Assembly: GCA_030761205.1 (NCBI GenBank)
Contig: JAULJL010000010.1
Coordinates: forward strand, 2,113,001-2,177,000
Origin: Fremontodendron californicum
Taxonomy: Eukaryota > Streptophyta > Magnoliopsida > Malvales > Malvaceae
Length of the DNA: 64,000 nt
Direction: 5' to 3'
Notes under the pieces: generated by a model
Database searches by the model: none
The model's input: only the letters and a program-made list of their open reading frames with translations
What the model was told of the DNA's origin: nothing
Program-made: the position numbers and the translations under genes
Shown: positions 25,200-36,347 of the stretch, piece by piece
How positions within the stretch are numbered: position 1 is the stretch's first letter
How the letters are laid out: each line of letters starts with the position of its first letter

Positions 25200-27112
25200 T
25201 TGCCTGTATTTTGCAAGTATTTCTCATTTTGGAAGATTTCACATTTTTCCTTGTACAAAAGTAGATATGAAAAGGGACATGTTAGGATATAACAATGGGG
25301 GCATCTTTTGTAATGTAATTCTTATCATGCTTTGTCATTCAATAGGAAGAATCAATGATTTATGTAATGTGCATTGAGGTTTGTCTATAGTTTTGGGGTG
25401 AGCTCTCCCTTGATTTTAGCCCAAATGCTTGCTATTTGCTGGTATCAAATCGAAATATAGTATATTTACCATAACATATTTATACTTTACATTTTTACAG
25501 TTAAAACTTATTTGATCAGAGAAACTATAGATTCAGACATGGAATCCTAAGAAAGAATGCGCTCAACTCTTCTCCAAACCAATATGAAGGATCTGCCAAG
25601 TGGTAAAGCCTTTGAATCATCGGAACCAACTATTTGCTCAAACGCCTCTCGAGTACTTATGGCAACCTGAATCTGATCCTTTATGCAGCAAAATCCCAGC
25701 TCCAACCGAGACCATCTGCATCATTTCGAGCACCCATTTCTCGTCCTCCCCAACTTCAAACCTTTTGGCAAACCCTACCTTAATATGTCATCCACCTTTG
25801 TGCAATGCCTGAATCAGGGGCAGGGCCCAGGACTATGCGGAGAACTCCGCAGTCGGTTGAACTGGTGAACCCTGGGGTGCTAAGGGGAAGTTCAATGAGG
25901 ACCAAGGGAAGGGTTTTTGTGTTTTCTTGCAAGCAAAGCTTAACTTCATTAATAGGACAAATGATGTGACAGTGACTAGTCTTACAGGCATCAGATAAAC
26001 AATGGGATAAATTTGTTGCATGCCCTGAATTCCTCAAAGGTCCATAATTTGAAGTAATAAATTCCTCAAAGTCAATTGACTATGATTGCTGACACTTTGG
26101 TTAATTCTTGCTGTTTCCTAGTAAGAAAAAAGAAAATAGTTAGTGAATATTTTTTTGAAGAGTTAATGTTTAACTGAATGAAGTGTTTGTTAAAAAACAT
26201 AGAGATATTCGGCACTTATCTAGATTATTTCGTGGATCCAAATGCATGTTTTCAAATTTTTTTAGCCGCACCTTGTTATATACTCACAAGTCAGAACTCA
26301 ACAAATTTTCATATGCATCAAAAAGATATTAGCAAAAACATAGAATGTTGTAAATTATGCTAAATACAAGATTGGGCTGGTTTTAGTTGAAGGATATAAT
26401 GCAGATTTGAACAGGCCCAATTTTCAGTGTTCATTCCTGCAGTCTAGTAGGTCAGTCACTCAGTTCGCATACATTTATTAGTGACACAAACACACACAAG
26501 TTGAACACCTGACTCCAAAAATTCCTGACAACTTCATTTTAGCTGGTCTCTTGCATCTGCACGTGACCCCATTTCATAAATTTACTTAAAAAATCTGGCC
26601 ATGTTGGTGAAATCTACAGAGTTGGGCTCAATCAATGGTCATCTGTCATGCGTACTAACTGCAATGTGCCAGCGAAGTCTTGTTGAGCAGACCCGTGACC
26701 TTGGCCCGGGTTCTGTTCTGTCGGTCGAGTGCATCAGTTTTAGCTACACTACGATCTTTCTTTTCATTTGCTCAAGGCCTTGACCTGAATTATTGGATCA
26801 TATTTTGCTTGTTCCTTTCAGTGATTCAAGTTCAACTTCATAGCTTGAATCTCCTAAGTCTCCCACCCCCACCTTTTATGGTTAGTTTTATGATTAATCA
26901 TGCTTAACAAAGTGGTCACTCATTCCCAAAATTGTAAAAGGAAAGTAAAATGTATAAGAGAAAACCTTTTGCACAACAATTACTGGTGTTATTTAGGATC
27001 CAAATTATGGATATTGGATGATACAACATTGTTCCCTATTTGCATCCAGAATCAAGAAATTACCCATAAACTCTCAGATCAGATCCTACAACCAGCTATA
27101 CATATAATATAG
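25200..27112. other. Intergenic DNA; possible decayed coding remnant at 25560-26040
   Basis: The 3' trailer of the DUF547 gene occupies the start. From 25560 to 26040 base composition rises towards coding-like values, and the minus strand gives broken peptide stretches (for example VAISTREAFEQIVGSDDSKA, near 25655-25600) interrupted by stops. I could not assign a family. The rest shows nothing. Confidence 0.35.
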
Positions 27113-27628
27113 CTAGTATGGCCTCTCTCCTACAAAATTTCCAGGAGGATTATAGAAACAAATAGTTAAAGTAGTTTGGTCCTTGCATGTAGCCTGTGCG
27201 CAGCCCAGGTCCGAAGAGTTCTTCCAAACCACTTGCTTGTAAACTCCACACATATGATTTGGTGCACAAGAATTGCTGGCATAATCATAGTAATTCTTCT
27301 CTTTCACCCATGTATCCACTGCGATGCGCGGCGTCTCGGCTGCTCCACTACTCCATAACTGGTTTGCTCCATACCTGTGATTTGTCAGGTTTGCAAACTG
27401 ACAACCCATTTTGTTCCTTTGGTATCTTGCGAGAAGGCTTGTGGCATTGGCTAGTTGCTCACTCCACTTGAGAGGTCCAACCCCAACTGCAGCTCTTGCT
27501 TGGTTGTGGGCTTCCAGAAATTCTCTGGCTGCACTAGGCAGCACTGCTGGAGCTGCGCCCTGGGCTGTGTTGTGGCAAAAAGCTAGAACTAGAACTGCAA
27601 CCAAGGCGTAGGCGTAGGCGTAGGCCAT
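27113..27628 (-). CDS. STS14-like CAP (PR-1 superfamily) secreted protein
   Basis: Single exon, 171 residues. A signal peptide is clear (AYALVAVLVLAFCHNTAQG, cleavage about residue 24), so the product is predicted to be secreted. The CAP domain fills the rest: AHNQARAAVGVGPLKW, QRNKMGCQFAN, KEKNYYDYASNSC, CGVYKQVVWKNSSDLGCA and CFYNPPGNFVGERPY, with the six conserved cysteines. Two of the four CAP cavity residues are changed: GANQ replaces the usual GEN(L/I), and CGVY replaces CGHY. As I remember it, the STS14-like clade shares this pattern, so it is a subfamily mark and not recent damage. Codons 2-7 come from a hexamer-like repeat (GCGTAG on the + strand, 27606-27624). CAP proteins bind sterols; the role of this clade is not settled. 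Confidence 0.92.
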   Translation of the reverse strand: MAYAYAYALVAVLVLAFCHNTAQGAAPAVLPSAAREFLEAHNQARAAVGVGPLKWSEQLANATSLLARYQRNKMGCQFANLTNHRYGANQLWSSGAAETPRIAVDTWVKEKNYYDYASNSCAPNHMCGVYKQVVWKNSSDLGCAQATCKDQTTLTICFYNPPGNFVGERPY

Positions 27629-27680
27629 TCTATGTTGTCTATTATTGAGCTGAGAGGGTTACCAGTTCTGTTGATAGAAA

Positions 27681-27689
27681 TAATTTATA
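27681..27689 (-). promoter_or_regulatory. TATA box of the STS14-like gene
   Basis: TATAAATTA on the minus strand, about 55 bp upstream of the ATG at 27628, implying a leader of roughly 25-30 bases. Confidence 0.6.
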
Positions 27690-27699
27690 GACATCCAAG

Positions 27700-29359
27700 G
27701 ATGGGTCTGTTATGTTGGAAGCAATTATTACATCACACTTCAACGAATTAAGAGACCCCTTTGTGATTGTGATTTGAGGGTGTCATGTGTTAATAATTTA
27801 TGCTAAATATGATCTTTTTTTTGTCTGGTTTTCCCTTTTTGATTTTATGAACTGAATCGATGTTCATAGAAAGATTAAAAAAAACAGATCACGCTCAATC
27901 TGTAGGCAGAGACGTGTGGACGTGTGGTGTCTGGGAATTGGGAAATGGGGACAATGTGCTCGGTGAGAAATAGCTTTGGTGCATTTTATTGTTGTTTAAT
28001 TAGTTGTTAAGATATGGTAAGCTTGATTAATCAAAGAGTTTGGTTTTCCTTGGAGCTTTGAAATTTGCATGTGACCTTGTTGACTTTGATCTAAAGTTAT
28101 AGTCTGCCCATGTGATGTGCATTTAATCATTTATTAACTTCGGATGCAGACAAATACCAGAACCAAAGGGCTAAAGCAAGTGTTGACCCTTGAGCCCGTC
28201 TACTAAATGGACCAATGGCTAAGTCTGCCATGGTCTTCAATGGGCTAGACACCTAAGCTCAAGACCACTAAGGCAGGCCTGTTGTCATCTGTTTTGGCCA
28301 TTGGACCAAATCTACTTTCCTAAGTAAGGAACTAAGGATTGCTTGAAAATAATTCAAACTCTAATCTTTTATTGTCGAGTTAAACTATACTTAACTTGAT
28401 TAAAAAAAAAAAATTCTATTTATTAATAAAATTGAGTTCAAGTACCTTAATAGTTGGCTCGAGGAGTTCTTAAGCCTAATGAGCTCTTTTATTCTTCTTA
28501 AGCTTGAACTCAAAACTCAAAATAATACTAGTGCATCGGCTGGCCAATTACCATTACCAGCGCCACAGAATATACAGCTCAAAATTTCAACCCAATTTGC
28601 CCATTCCACTGTTCTTTGCATAATCGTTTTCGGTTTCTTTAATCAAGTTATGGAGGTTGACAAAATTGCTAAGCATTGGTAATCTCTAATCTGTATGTCT
28701 AGCTGTAATAATAAATTCCTATTGAAGAATTCATATAGGTTACTGAGAACTGTGCTGCCTTAATTTCACTGGGCCAGAAAAGGGTTCTTGTTTAGCAGAA
28801 GGGCCTGAAAACTATGTTGGTATGGCGCTACCAATCCCATTTTACTTGGCAGAAAGGCCAGGCCAACCGCTGATTTCTGTGTAGTCAAGCCTTTCATTTG
28901 CTGCTATGTTTCTGTTTACATTTGTAAGTTTATAATATTAGGCTTCAAAATCAACAAAAAATTTACGACGAATCCAATCATGTATCCCAATCAAAGCATG
29001 ATAAAAGGACACTAAACAAGCAACCAAAGGGGTAGGTGAGAATTGACATTAAAAGACTAACTGGGGAGTAACCAAAATGCAGCAAAACATGGGGCAAGAA
29101 TACTACCATAGGCCTCGCTGGCTACCTTGACAAGTTGGCCTCAGTTATATTTTGTAACAAAGTTGGAATGGTTGATCAATAGGCTAACAAAGTTAGATTG
29201 GACCGCTACTTTTCTAGGGAAAGTGAAATACCAATCGAAACCGCTGACTTTTACAATCTATATCCAATAATATTAAGTCATATTTATGAAGAAAAAAAAT
29301 TACAAAACCTGAATTTCTCTGCTGAAATGAATGATGCACATGTCATCTTACCACTTTGA
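27700..29359. other. Intergenic DNA with no recognised gene
   Basis: Promoter side of the STS14-like gene, then AT-rich DNA. The ORF at 28479-28682 (+) has no family motif. Confidence 0.35.
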
Positions 29360-29764
29360 TCACCTGAGAAAGAGTTTTGAATTGCTTGAGGAGAAGTCAA
29401 CACTGTATTTGCCTAGGCCAGAGCTAGCAGCTTTTATGGCAAGAACACATAAGTCTAGCAAGGAAAGAGGTTTATGGGATTGGGAGAGTGGCAACAGGAA
29501 GTAAATTGTTCCTGGTTGGAGTTCCTCATCATCAGGCACTTGGGGCACGCGAGTGCCAATAGACATCGACTCTGAGCTGCAAAGGAAGCAAATCGGATTC
29601 TGGATAATGATGTTCTTGGCTTGGATTGGTTGCCTGAACTCTTGAACACTACCATCGATGTGAACCACCTTGGCGGCTGTCGATGAGCGTCGGATTCTGC
29701 TCGATCCCCCTACGACAGCTTTGCCTGATTTTGAGTTTGAAGTTGTGGATGCACAGGCACCCAT
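29360..29764 (-). CDS. DUF4228 (PADRE) domain protein, 134 aa
   Basis: Intronless. It begins MGACAS, a plausible N-myristoylation site (Gly2, Ala/Ser nearby) that would place it at a membrane. The PADRE core follows: KVVHIDGSVQEFRQPIQA, NPICFLCSSESMSIG, then EELQPGTIYFLLPLS and a helical LCVLAIKAASSG. The C-terminal basic tail seen in longer family members is short here. Known: PADRE genes are often induced by pathogens and abiotic stress; no biochemical activity is known. A second member on the same strand lies about 6 kb away (ATG 36191). Confidence 0.9.
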   Translation of the reverse strand: MGACASTTSNSKSGKAVVGGSSRIRRSSTAAKVVHIDGSVQEFRQPIQAKNIIIQNPICFLCSSESMSIGTRVPQVPDDEELQPGTIYFLLPLSQSHKPLSLLDLCVLAIKAASSGLGKYSVDFSSSNSKLFLR

Positions 29765-31095
29765 TTAGGCTTCTATATTTTTGGGTGATATTTTCTTTTG
29801 TTGAAAACTTAACTCCAACATGTCAAGACAACATTGCCCAGAATGAAATTGTAAAAAAAGTCTTAAAAGGGTGAATTTTAGTTGCAGTTAGCAGTGCTAA
29901 ATTTCAATGCCCAAACTAAAGAGTATGATTCTAACTTTGAGAATTTAGAAACCTAATTTTCTGTTGTTCTTGATGGTCAAAATTGCAAGTCGCAAAAAGG
30001 CACTTTGTTATTATGAAATTAAAGTCATATTCGGCGGAAAAGGCACCGGCTTTTCTTTGTTTTGTAGTTATGTGCACCACACCTATGAGGTTCACACTTC
30101 AACAAATGCTAAATCTTAACCTCACTTGCATAATTTGCTTCTCAATTATTCTTGTATTCAAACATATATACATATATTAAAAATTTGCACGTCCATGATG
30201 TGAGTGGAAAAAATTCATAAATGAAAAAGTATTTTTCAAAAAAGAAAAGAATTGGGTATTTTTTTTTTTTAAAAGTTGGCAGTTTTTCAAAAAAAAAATT
30301 ATTTTCTAAAATTATTAAATAATAATAAAAAGACATGAATATCATTATTTTATTATTTGATATTAAGATTTAATTTATTTTTTTATAATTACATTTAGTG
30401 AGTTGAGGTCATTTGACTTATTATATCAACTCAATCAAAAATTTTATATATAATATAGATATATATACACAATTAATCATAACATATTTTTTTTTACCTA
30501 TTGGTTTTGTATTTACATAAAAAAAAAAAAAAAAAAAAAAGAAGAAGAAGAAGAAGATGCTATTTTATTTCAAAATTTTCAATTGAACTTTCAAATTTTT
30601 ACTATTATAGTATCGATTTGTTTTAAAGTAAAGATTTCCAGCCCAATTGATATCTCAAAAATGCTTATTCAAAATTTTATGTGATCTGGTTATTTTAATT
30701 CATTTTATTTTATTTTTTATTAAAATATTACAAATATATTTTCTATATTAATAGTTTAATAGTTTTAAATATACATTTGAATTAAGATTAAATAAAATCT
30801 AATTGTTTATAATAAAATATTTTCACGGATCATGTCTAAAGGATTTAAAAATTATTGTTCAAGGCACCGTTCATAAACAAGTCTATTTTAAAAACATTAT
30901 TATTCAAGTGAATTTTTATGATATTTTTTTTATAGAAACATTTTGCTCATTTAATTGAGAAAATACTAAAAAATATTTAGAAGATGCTATGATATTTTAT
31001 TTTTTTTATCTTTCTTTGAAGGATTATTTCATTTGTTCGTTAAAAACATTTTATGATTAATTAGCTCATCCTAGGTCAATTTTTAATCCCCACAC
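29765..31095. other. AT-rich intergenic DNA
   Basis: No gene. It holds an A run followed by (GAA)n at about 30521-30556, and long A/T-only stretches between 30190 and 31050. Confidence 0.35.
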
Positions 31096-31103
31096 TTCCC
31101 AAG

Positions 31104-31411
31104 TAGACCTATTCATGGCCGGACCGGGCCGCGGCTCGGTTTTTTTCATATTCTTTGCCCAGGTCCGGCCCTGGGTCGGGTCGGCCCGGCCCGTTAAGCC
31201 CGAATTTACTGTTCATCGATTAAAAAAATATTTTTTTATATTTTATATTTTTATTTTTATTCTTATAATTAAAATTAAATAAAATAATATTATTATAATA
31301 AAAAAATACTGTTTCGGGCCGACTCGAAACAAAAATATCAAACCCAGATCCGATTCAATACGAACCGAACCTGTCGAGCCGGACGAACTGCCCTGCTCAT
31401 GAGCAGGTCTA
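31104..31411. mobile_element. hAT-type MITE, family A, copy 1 (308 bp)
   Basis: The ends TAGACCTATTCATGG and CATGAGCAGGTCTA are inverted repeats. Flanks are TTCCCAAG (31096-31103) and TTCCCAAC (31412-31419), an 8-bp target duplication with one mismatch. The interior has GC-rich blocks (GGTCGGGTCGGCCCGGCCCG) around an A/T-only centre. Copy 2, in opposite orientation, is at 38056-38349. No coding capacity. Confidence 0.85.
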
Positions 31412-31845
31412 TTCCCAACTAACTTTATACTCAACAACAAAATAGTAAATAGTTTGAAAACGTCCAATGCCCACTATCTAATATGTTCATGTTTTGTTTA
31501 ACAAAAAGATGAATAAATAGATTATTATACATGTTAAGATTTAAAATTTAAATCTGTTAGATATTTTTTTTTTTAAAAAATATTATATAAATCAATGAGA
31601 TTAATTTCGATTTTGAAATGTTCATGTTTTGTATGACAAAAATTAGAAAAAGGAACTATAAAAGCAATGCAAAAGGTGGTCCATTATTTATCTTATGTAA
31701 TAAATTTTGACAAAAATAAAAAGTTCATTGGCTTTAAAAAGAGCTTGTGAGAAGAGAAAGCAAGAGGTTAAAAGTGAAAAGTATAAATTGAGAAAAAAGT
31801 AGTTTCCAAATTAAAAGGGCAAAAATGAAAATGAAAGATCACTAG

Positions 31846-31883
31846 TTGTTGTTGTTGTTGTTGTTTTTTTTTTTTTTTTTTTT
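31846..31883. repeat. (GTT)n plus T run
   Basis: About six GTT units followed by an uninterrupted T run. Confidence 0.85.
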
Positions 31884-34800
31884 AGTTTGGAGGAACAAGA
31901 GAACAAGACTAGCAAAATATCTAAAAATATCTAAATTGCCAATGACCCATGCCTCCTTTTCCATCAACAATTGTTTCAAATGATTGTACTCATTTTCTCC
32001 AATATTGCCCACTTCTGTCTTCTTTCCTCTTCTCAGTTTCATGCCTCGTTTAAAGGGCATCTTTATGTCATACTATTATCACCAAATTTTTCCTGTCTCT
32101 TCACGAAATTCAAGGTTTGGATGTGTTTCTATCAGACTGGAACACCGACAGTGCACAAACTTACAAAGGGATGGGGCAGCCTTGCCATCCATTCTCCTAA
32201 TTATTCAGTTGGGTTTAACCTAAGCAAATTAACAACCTGTTGCCCCTGAAAACATGTGAACTTGAGCATTTGAACTTGGTTTAAGCTTTGCTTGAGTGAG
32301 TTTGAGTTGCAGAAACAATTGAATTTTGATTCAACTAAATTCTTCATTTCAGTTTATTGATAGTTTTTTAAGTTAACCCAAACTTTTGAGGTTAAAGAAA
32401 ACTTGGGTTTGATTGTTTTGATCTGATCAACTTCATCAACTCAACCATCCTACATACTTTTTGATATTAAGTATATATAGATTGAAATAAACAATTGGGA
32501 TTCATCCAAAGGATTCAATTCTCATAAATATATAGCAGGGAAAGTTGGTTGTATGCACTTGAAAAGCTGATCATGGGATTTCTTTTGCACTGTCTAAGAG
32601 GAGCTTTTTAATGGATGCAAGTAAACTCAAGTGATCATCGATCAATTCAAAGGTGAACAATCATGCTTTTGAAGATCCACATTATGGCATTTTTAGATTC
32701 CATCACATGTTTGGGGTAAAATAATAAAAAAAAGGTCTGGGGGTAAAGCAATGTCAGTACTTAAATCATACTTGCATGTTAAAAACTTTGTCTCAGATTG
32801 AGATTCCTTCACATGTTTGAACTTTTTTCCTTTAACTTTACTATTACCAGGGCTCGATTTGGTAAAAGTTGTAGTAAGGACCAAGGAGAATAGTTTTCTT
32901 TATAAAGAAGGATCGACAATATTTTGACATTGTTAATTGAACTGAATAATGAACATGTAATTGAAGCTTTAATTCTATGATCATTCTTTGAACAAATTCT
33001 CAAATTTAAAGTTGCAAGCCTATTGGGGAATTTTTTTATTAAGCTGCAATGCATAAAAGAAACCAAGAAATATATTCAAACTGTTAATTTAACAAAAAAG
33101 AGAAAGAGAGGGAGGAAAGACAAGTTGGAATCTGAGAAACAGCTGGATCCAAATCCAATAGGGCTCTACAATCAAGGTAGTTGAACCTAGATGTTATAAT
33201 TATATCTATTCATATAACGTTCATATTAATTTTTTTTTAATGATTGTATTCAAAATATTATATATTTATATAAATTTTAATATATTAATAATTCATGTTA
33301 TATAAATTTTAAAATATTTTTATATTTATATCATATTTATATTATTTTTTATATAATATTATATATATTATGTCGTATTCAAAATTATAAAATTTTAGTT
33401 AAAGCCATGAATATTATAGCAGAAGCACTCAAGGAAAGAAAACTGGTGGGGCCCAATGCTAGAAGTTAGATAAGGAAATTGGAGCTCTGCTAATCTGTCC
33501 ATCATAAACTGCATTCCAAAATTGAAAAAAGGATCTGGCATTCAACTCTTTTACTAACTTTTTTTTTTTGGCAGTGAAAGTAAGAGGGTTGGAATCTTCC
33601 TTTAGTTGTTTTCACTCAAATAAGCACATAAAGGTAAAAACAAAAATAGTGGTGAATAGCAAAAGTTTGTGGAGTACTGTCCAGGAGTTCCTAGCCAGCT
33701 AGCTGCTAACAAAGTTGTAAAAGTATTTCTACCTTTCTTCCAAGAACACTAATTATTGCATTTATTGAGCAAGTCATTTACAATTATCAATTGTGTAGCA
33801 CCTAGACCTTATATTAAACTTGCATGTTTCAAATGAATTACTGATTAAATTACAAGGCTAAAAGACTTGTGCTGATATATGCTTTTCCAATGTGAAATGC
33901 TTAGACCAATCTTTCCTTTTGCAATCACGAAATTACACCCTGTTCTTGACATTGGTATAAGATATAGTAGAATGATTACAACTCACAAAAGGCCATAATA
34001 TTGGTGAGAGAAATTAAAAGATAAGATTACCCTTTGACCCCAATAATGTTTGCTTTCTTCTTGCTTTGTTTAAAAGCTGAATTTTCTAAATGAATCGAAA
34101 CATATATGACTGTGATTGGATAGTACTATATTATGCAATTCCACCTTAATTAGAACAATCAAGAGAAGCTAAGGGCTAAAGACCACCAACAATAAAGAGA
34201 ACATAAATATATATCTGCACCCGATACATATCTTAAGAACATAAATATTAAAAAATATTGAGATTCAAAAAAATTAAAAATAATATATATTTATGTTCAA
34301 TACATATTTATATTTGAAATTCATTTTCGAATTCAAATAACATAGATTCCAAGCCTCAATATCAATGCACTTATTTGTGCCCTGTCCAAAACCAACCAAA
34401 GTGGCTCAAGCTATAGCCAAATAGTGACAAGTTTCCAGAGTTAAAATTTGGAGAATAATGTGTCATTTTCACCATCATCATGATGATGAATCTGAAAATT
34501 TCAAGCTTGTGGGACAAAATCTTACCCATCCCCTATTTCATTTCATAACAAAATTTTACAAGCTTTGCACAATGCCACAAACTCAAAAGAACTTTTGGCA
34601 AGCATACGTCAGCTTGAGCATACTGAATCTCAACTCAAGTTCCCTCTTAGAAAAATGGTGAGGTAATATAATATATGAATATCTTTTTTTTTTGGTTTTT
34701 TTACTGTTTTCTTACCTCATCCTCATTTTAGAAACATATAAAAAATGTTATACATTTTAACAATGTTTACACTTGTTAAAATGATATTTTTAAAAAAATA

Positions 34801-35711
34801 CATTATTTTTAATTTGATATTAAATTTAAAATTTTGATATCTAATTCATTATTATTTAATCAATATATGATTTTTAACTAACAGTTATATAATTTATTGA
34901 TAAAGTGTTAGATTCTTAATTTCAATAATCAAATTTTAAATCTTGATAACTTTAAATACTGACAACCTCAAATACCAATATATGAATTTCAAAAAAAAAT
35001 TGAGATTCAATTCAAACTCTTTCAATTATGAATACATGCCGTTTTTGTCATGTTAAACCTTAGAGATAGAATGATTGATATTTATAAGATAAAAGAGATG
35101 TTAAATATTAGGTGTAAAATTGCTAATCTTACTATTAATCTTTGGAATAGAAAATGGGATTTATGACATAAGAGGATATATATATATATATAATTTGGAG
35201 ATAAGAAAAGAGATCATAATTATTAAATTTGTACCCTAAACCTGTTATCTTAAAAATGATTGCATGAATCAACTAAATTAAACTTCGATTTCATAAAAAG
35301 ATATTTCTTTTCTTTTTTTAGTTTAACCAAGTTAGTATTTTATTATTGGCAAAGTCAATTTTCATTTATAGTTATTTTTAGGCATAGGGTAACGTACGCA
35401 AAAATTCAAGGTTTAGTTTGTTAACAAAATTTTAGAATTCAATAAAACAAAGAGGAATAAGTATGTGATTGAATATTGTGTAAAATTCATTTTGTCCCAA
35501 ATAGGGGTAAAATTGTAACATGGCCTTCACAAGGACAAATGGAGAATGTAAAGAAAAACTAGTAAGTTCTGAATTTCAAGCTAATTACATCCCGAATGAC
35601 GGTCAAAACCACCTTCCATTTCTACCAGTGATTTGACTAAAATGTACTCAACATCATTACATATTTACAAATATACCTCCCTTTAATTTGTTTCCCAAAA
35701 TAATCCCCTCC
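31884..35711. other. Long intergenic stretch with no recognised gene
   Basis: About 3.8 kb. Moderate-composition segments (31900-32250, 33880-34660) contain only short ORFs without motifs. There are A/T-only stretches at 33220-33380 and 34740-34900. Some is promoter-distal DNA of the two PADRE genes. Nothing else seen. Confidence 0.35.
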
Positions 35712-36191
35712 CTATTCAGGAATAGCACTCAACATGGCCTTAAACTTTCTCCTCCCTCCTGTCCTTCTCTTCTCACCACCACCACCATCGCCGGCGGAGG
35801 CAACTTTCCGGCGAGGAGATTCATCTGAAAACGCAAAAGGAGTAACAGTTTTACATCTGCGCCCAGATTTTTCACCCCAACCACTTTTCCTTAAAGCAGA
35901 GCTAGCTTTGACAGCCAATGCAGCCATTTCTTGAGCTTGTAAAGGATGTTTAAGCCAACTCAACGGCAAAGCAAAATAAAGTTGACCAGGTTGAAGCTCC
36001 TCGTCTTCCTGGATAGCTGATACGACATCGTCGAAGTCCATTTCATCTGAGTTGCAGATAAAACACATGGGGTTCTTTTGCAAAACATAAGAAACCTTAA
36101 CAGGGTAAGGAAACTCTTGTAACCTTCCATCTTGAAGAACCAGCTTAGCTGTTGCTACATGAGTTGAATCACATGAACTACAAATACCCAT
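35712..36191 (-). CDS. DUF4228 (PADRE) domain protein, 159 aa
   Basis: The open frame runs up to an ATG at 36347, but the real start is most likely ATG 36191: it gives MGICSSC, the same myristoylation-type N-terminus as the neighbour at 29764, and a TATTTAAA box lies at 36298-36305, between the two ATGs. PADRE core: AKLVLQDGRLQEFPYPVKV, NPMCFICNSDEMDFD, EELQPGQLYFALPLSWLKHP, ALAVKASSALRK. The C-terminal tail is basic and Gly/Arg-rich (SPRRKVASAGDGGGGEKRR) and ends KFKAMLSAIPE, the usual family end. Intronless. Family known for stress and pathogen response; activity unknown. Confidence 0.9.
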   Translation of the reverse strand: MGICSSCDSTHVATAKLVLQDGRLQEFPYPVKVSYVLQKNPMCFICNSDEMDFDDVVSAIQEDEELQPGQLYFALPLSWLKHPLQAQEMAALAVKASSALRKSGWGEKSGRRCKTVTPFAFSDESPRRKVASAGDGGGGEKRRTGGRRKFKAMLSAIPE

Positions 36192-36297
36192 TTTCGGATT
36201 CGTGGATTTTAATAATGTTGTTTTGAGTTTGGGAAATGGGAGGTGTTTGAGCTTTAATTCGTTGGTGAAGGAGAAAGTGGCAGGGAAATTGGGGGAG

Positions 36298-36305
36298 TTT
36301 AAATA
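36298..36305 (-). promoter_or_regulatory. TATA box that decides the PADRE start
   Basis: TATTTAAA on the minus strand, about 107 bp upstream of ATG 36191 and downstream of the alternative ATG 36347, so transcripts from it would not carry the longer frame. Confidence 0.55.
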
Positions 36306-36347
36306 GAGGAGAGAAACAAGGGGCCTCGGATTGGACCAAGTTGCCAC

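Noticed and set aside
27176..27611. + strand ORFs across the STS14-like gene
   Set aside because: Antisense shadows of a gene with a signal peptide and full CAP domain.
36192..36347. Long N-terminal extension of the second PADRE protein
   Set aside because: Not family-like, lies across the TATA box, and hides the MGICSSC start.
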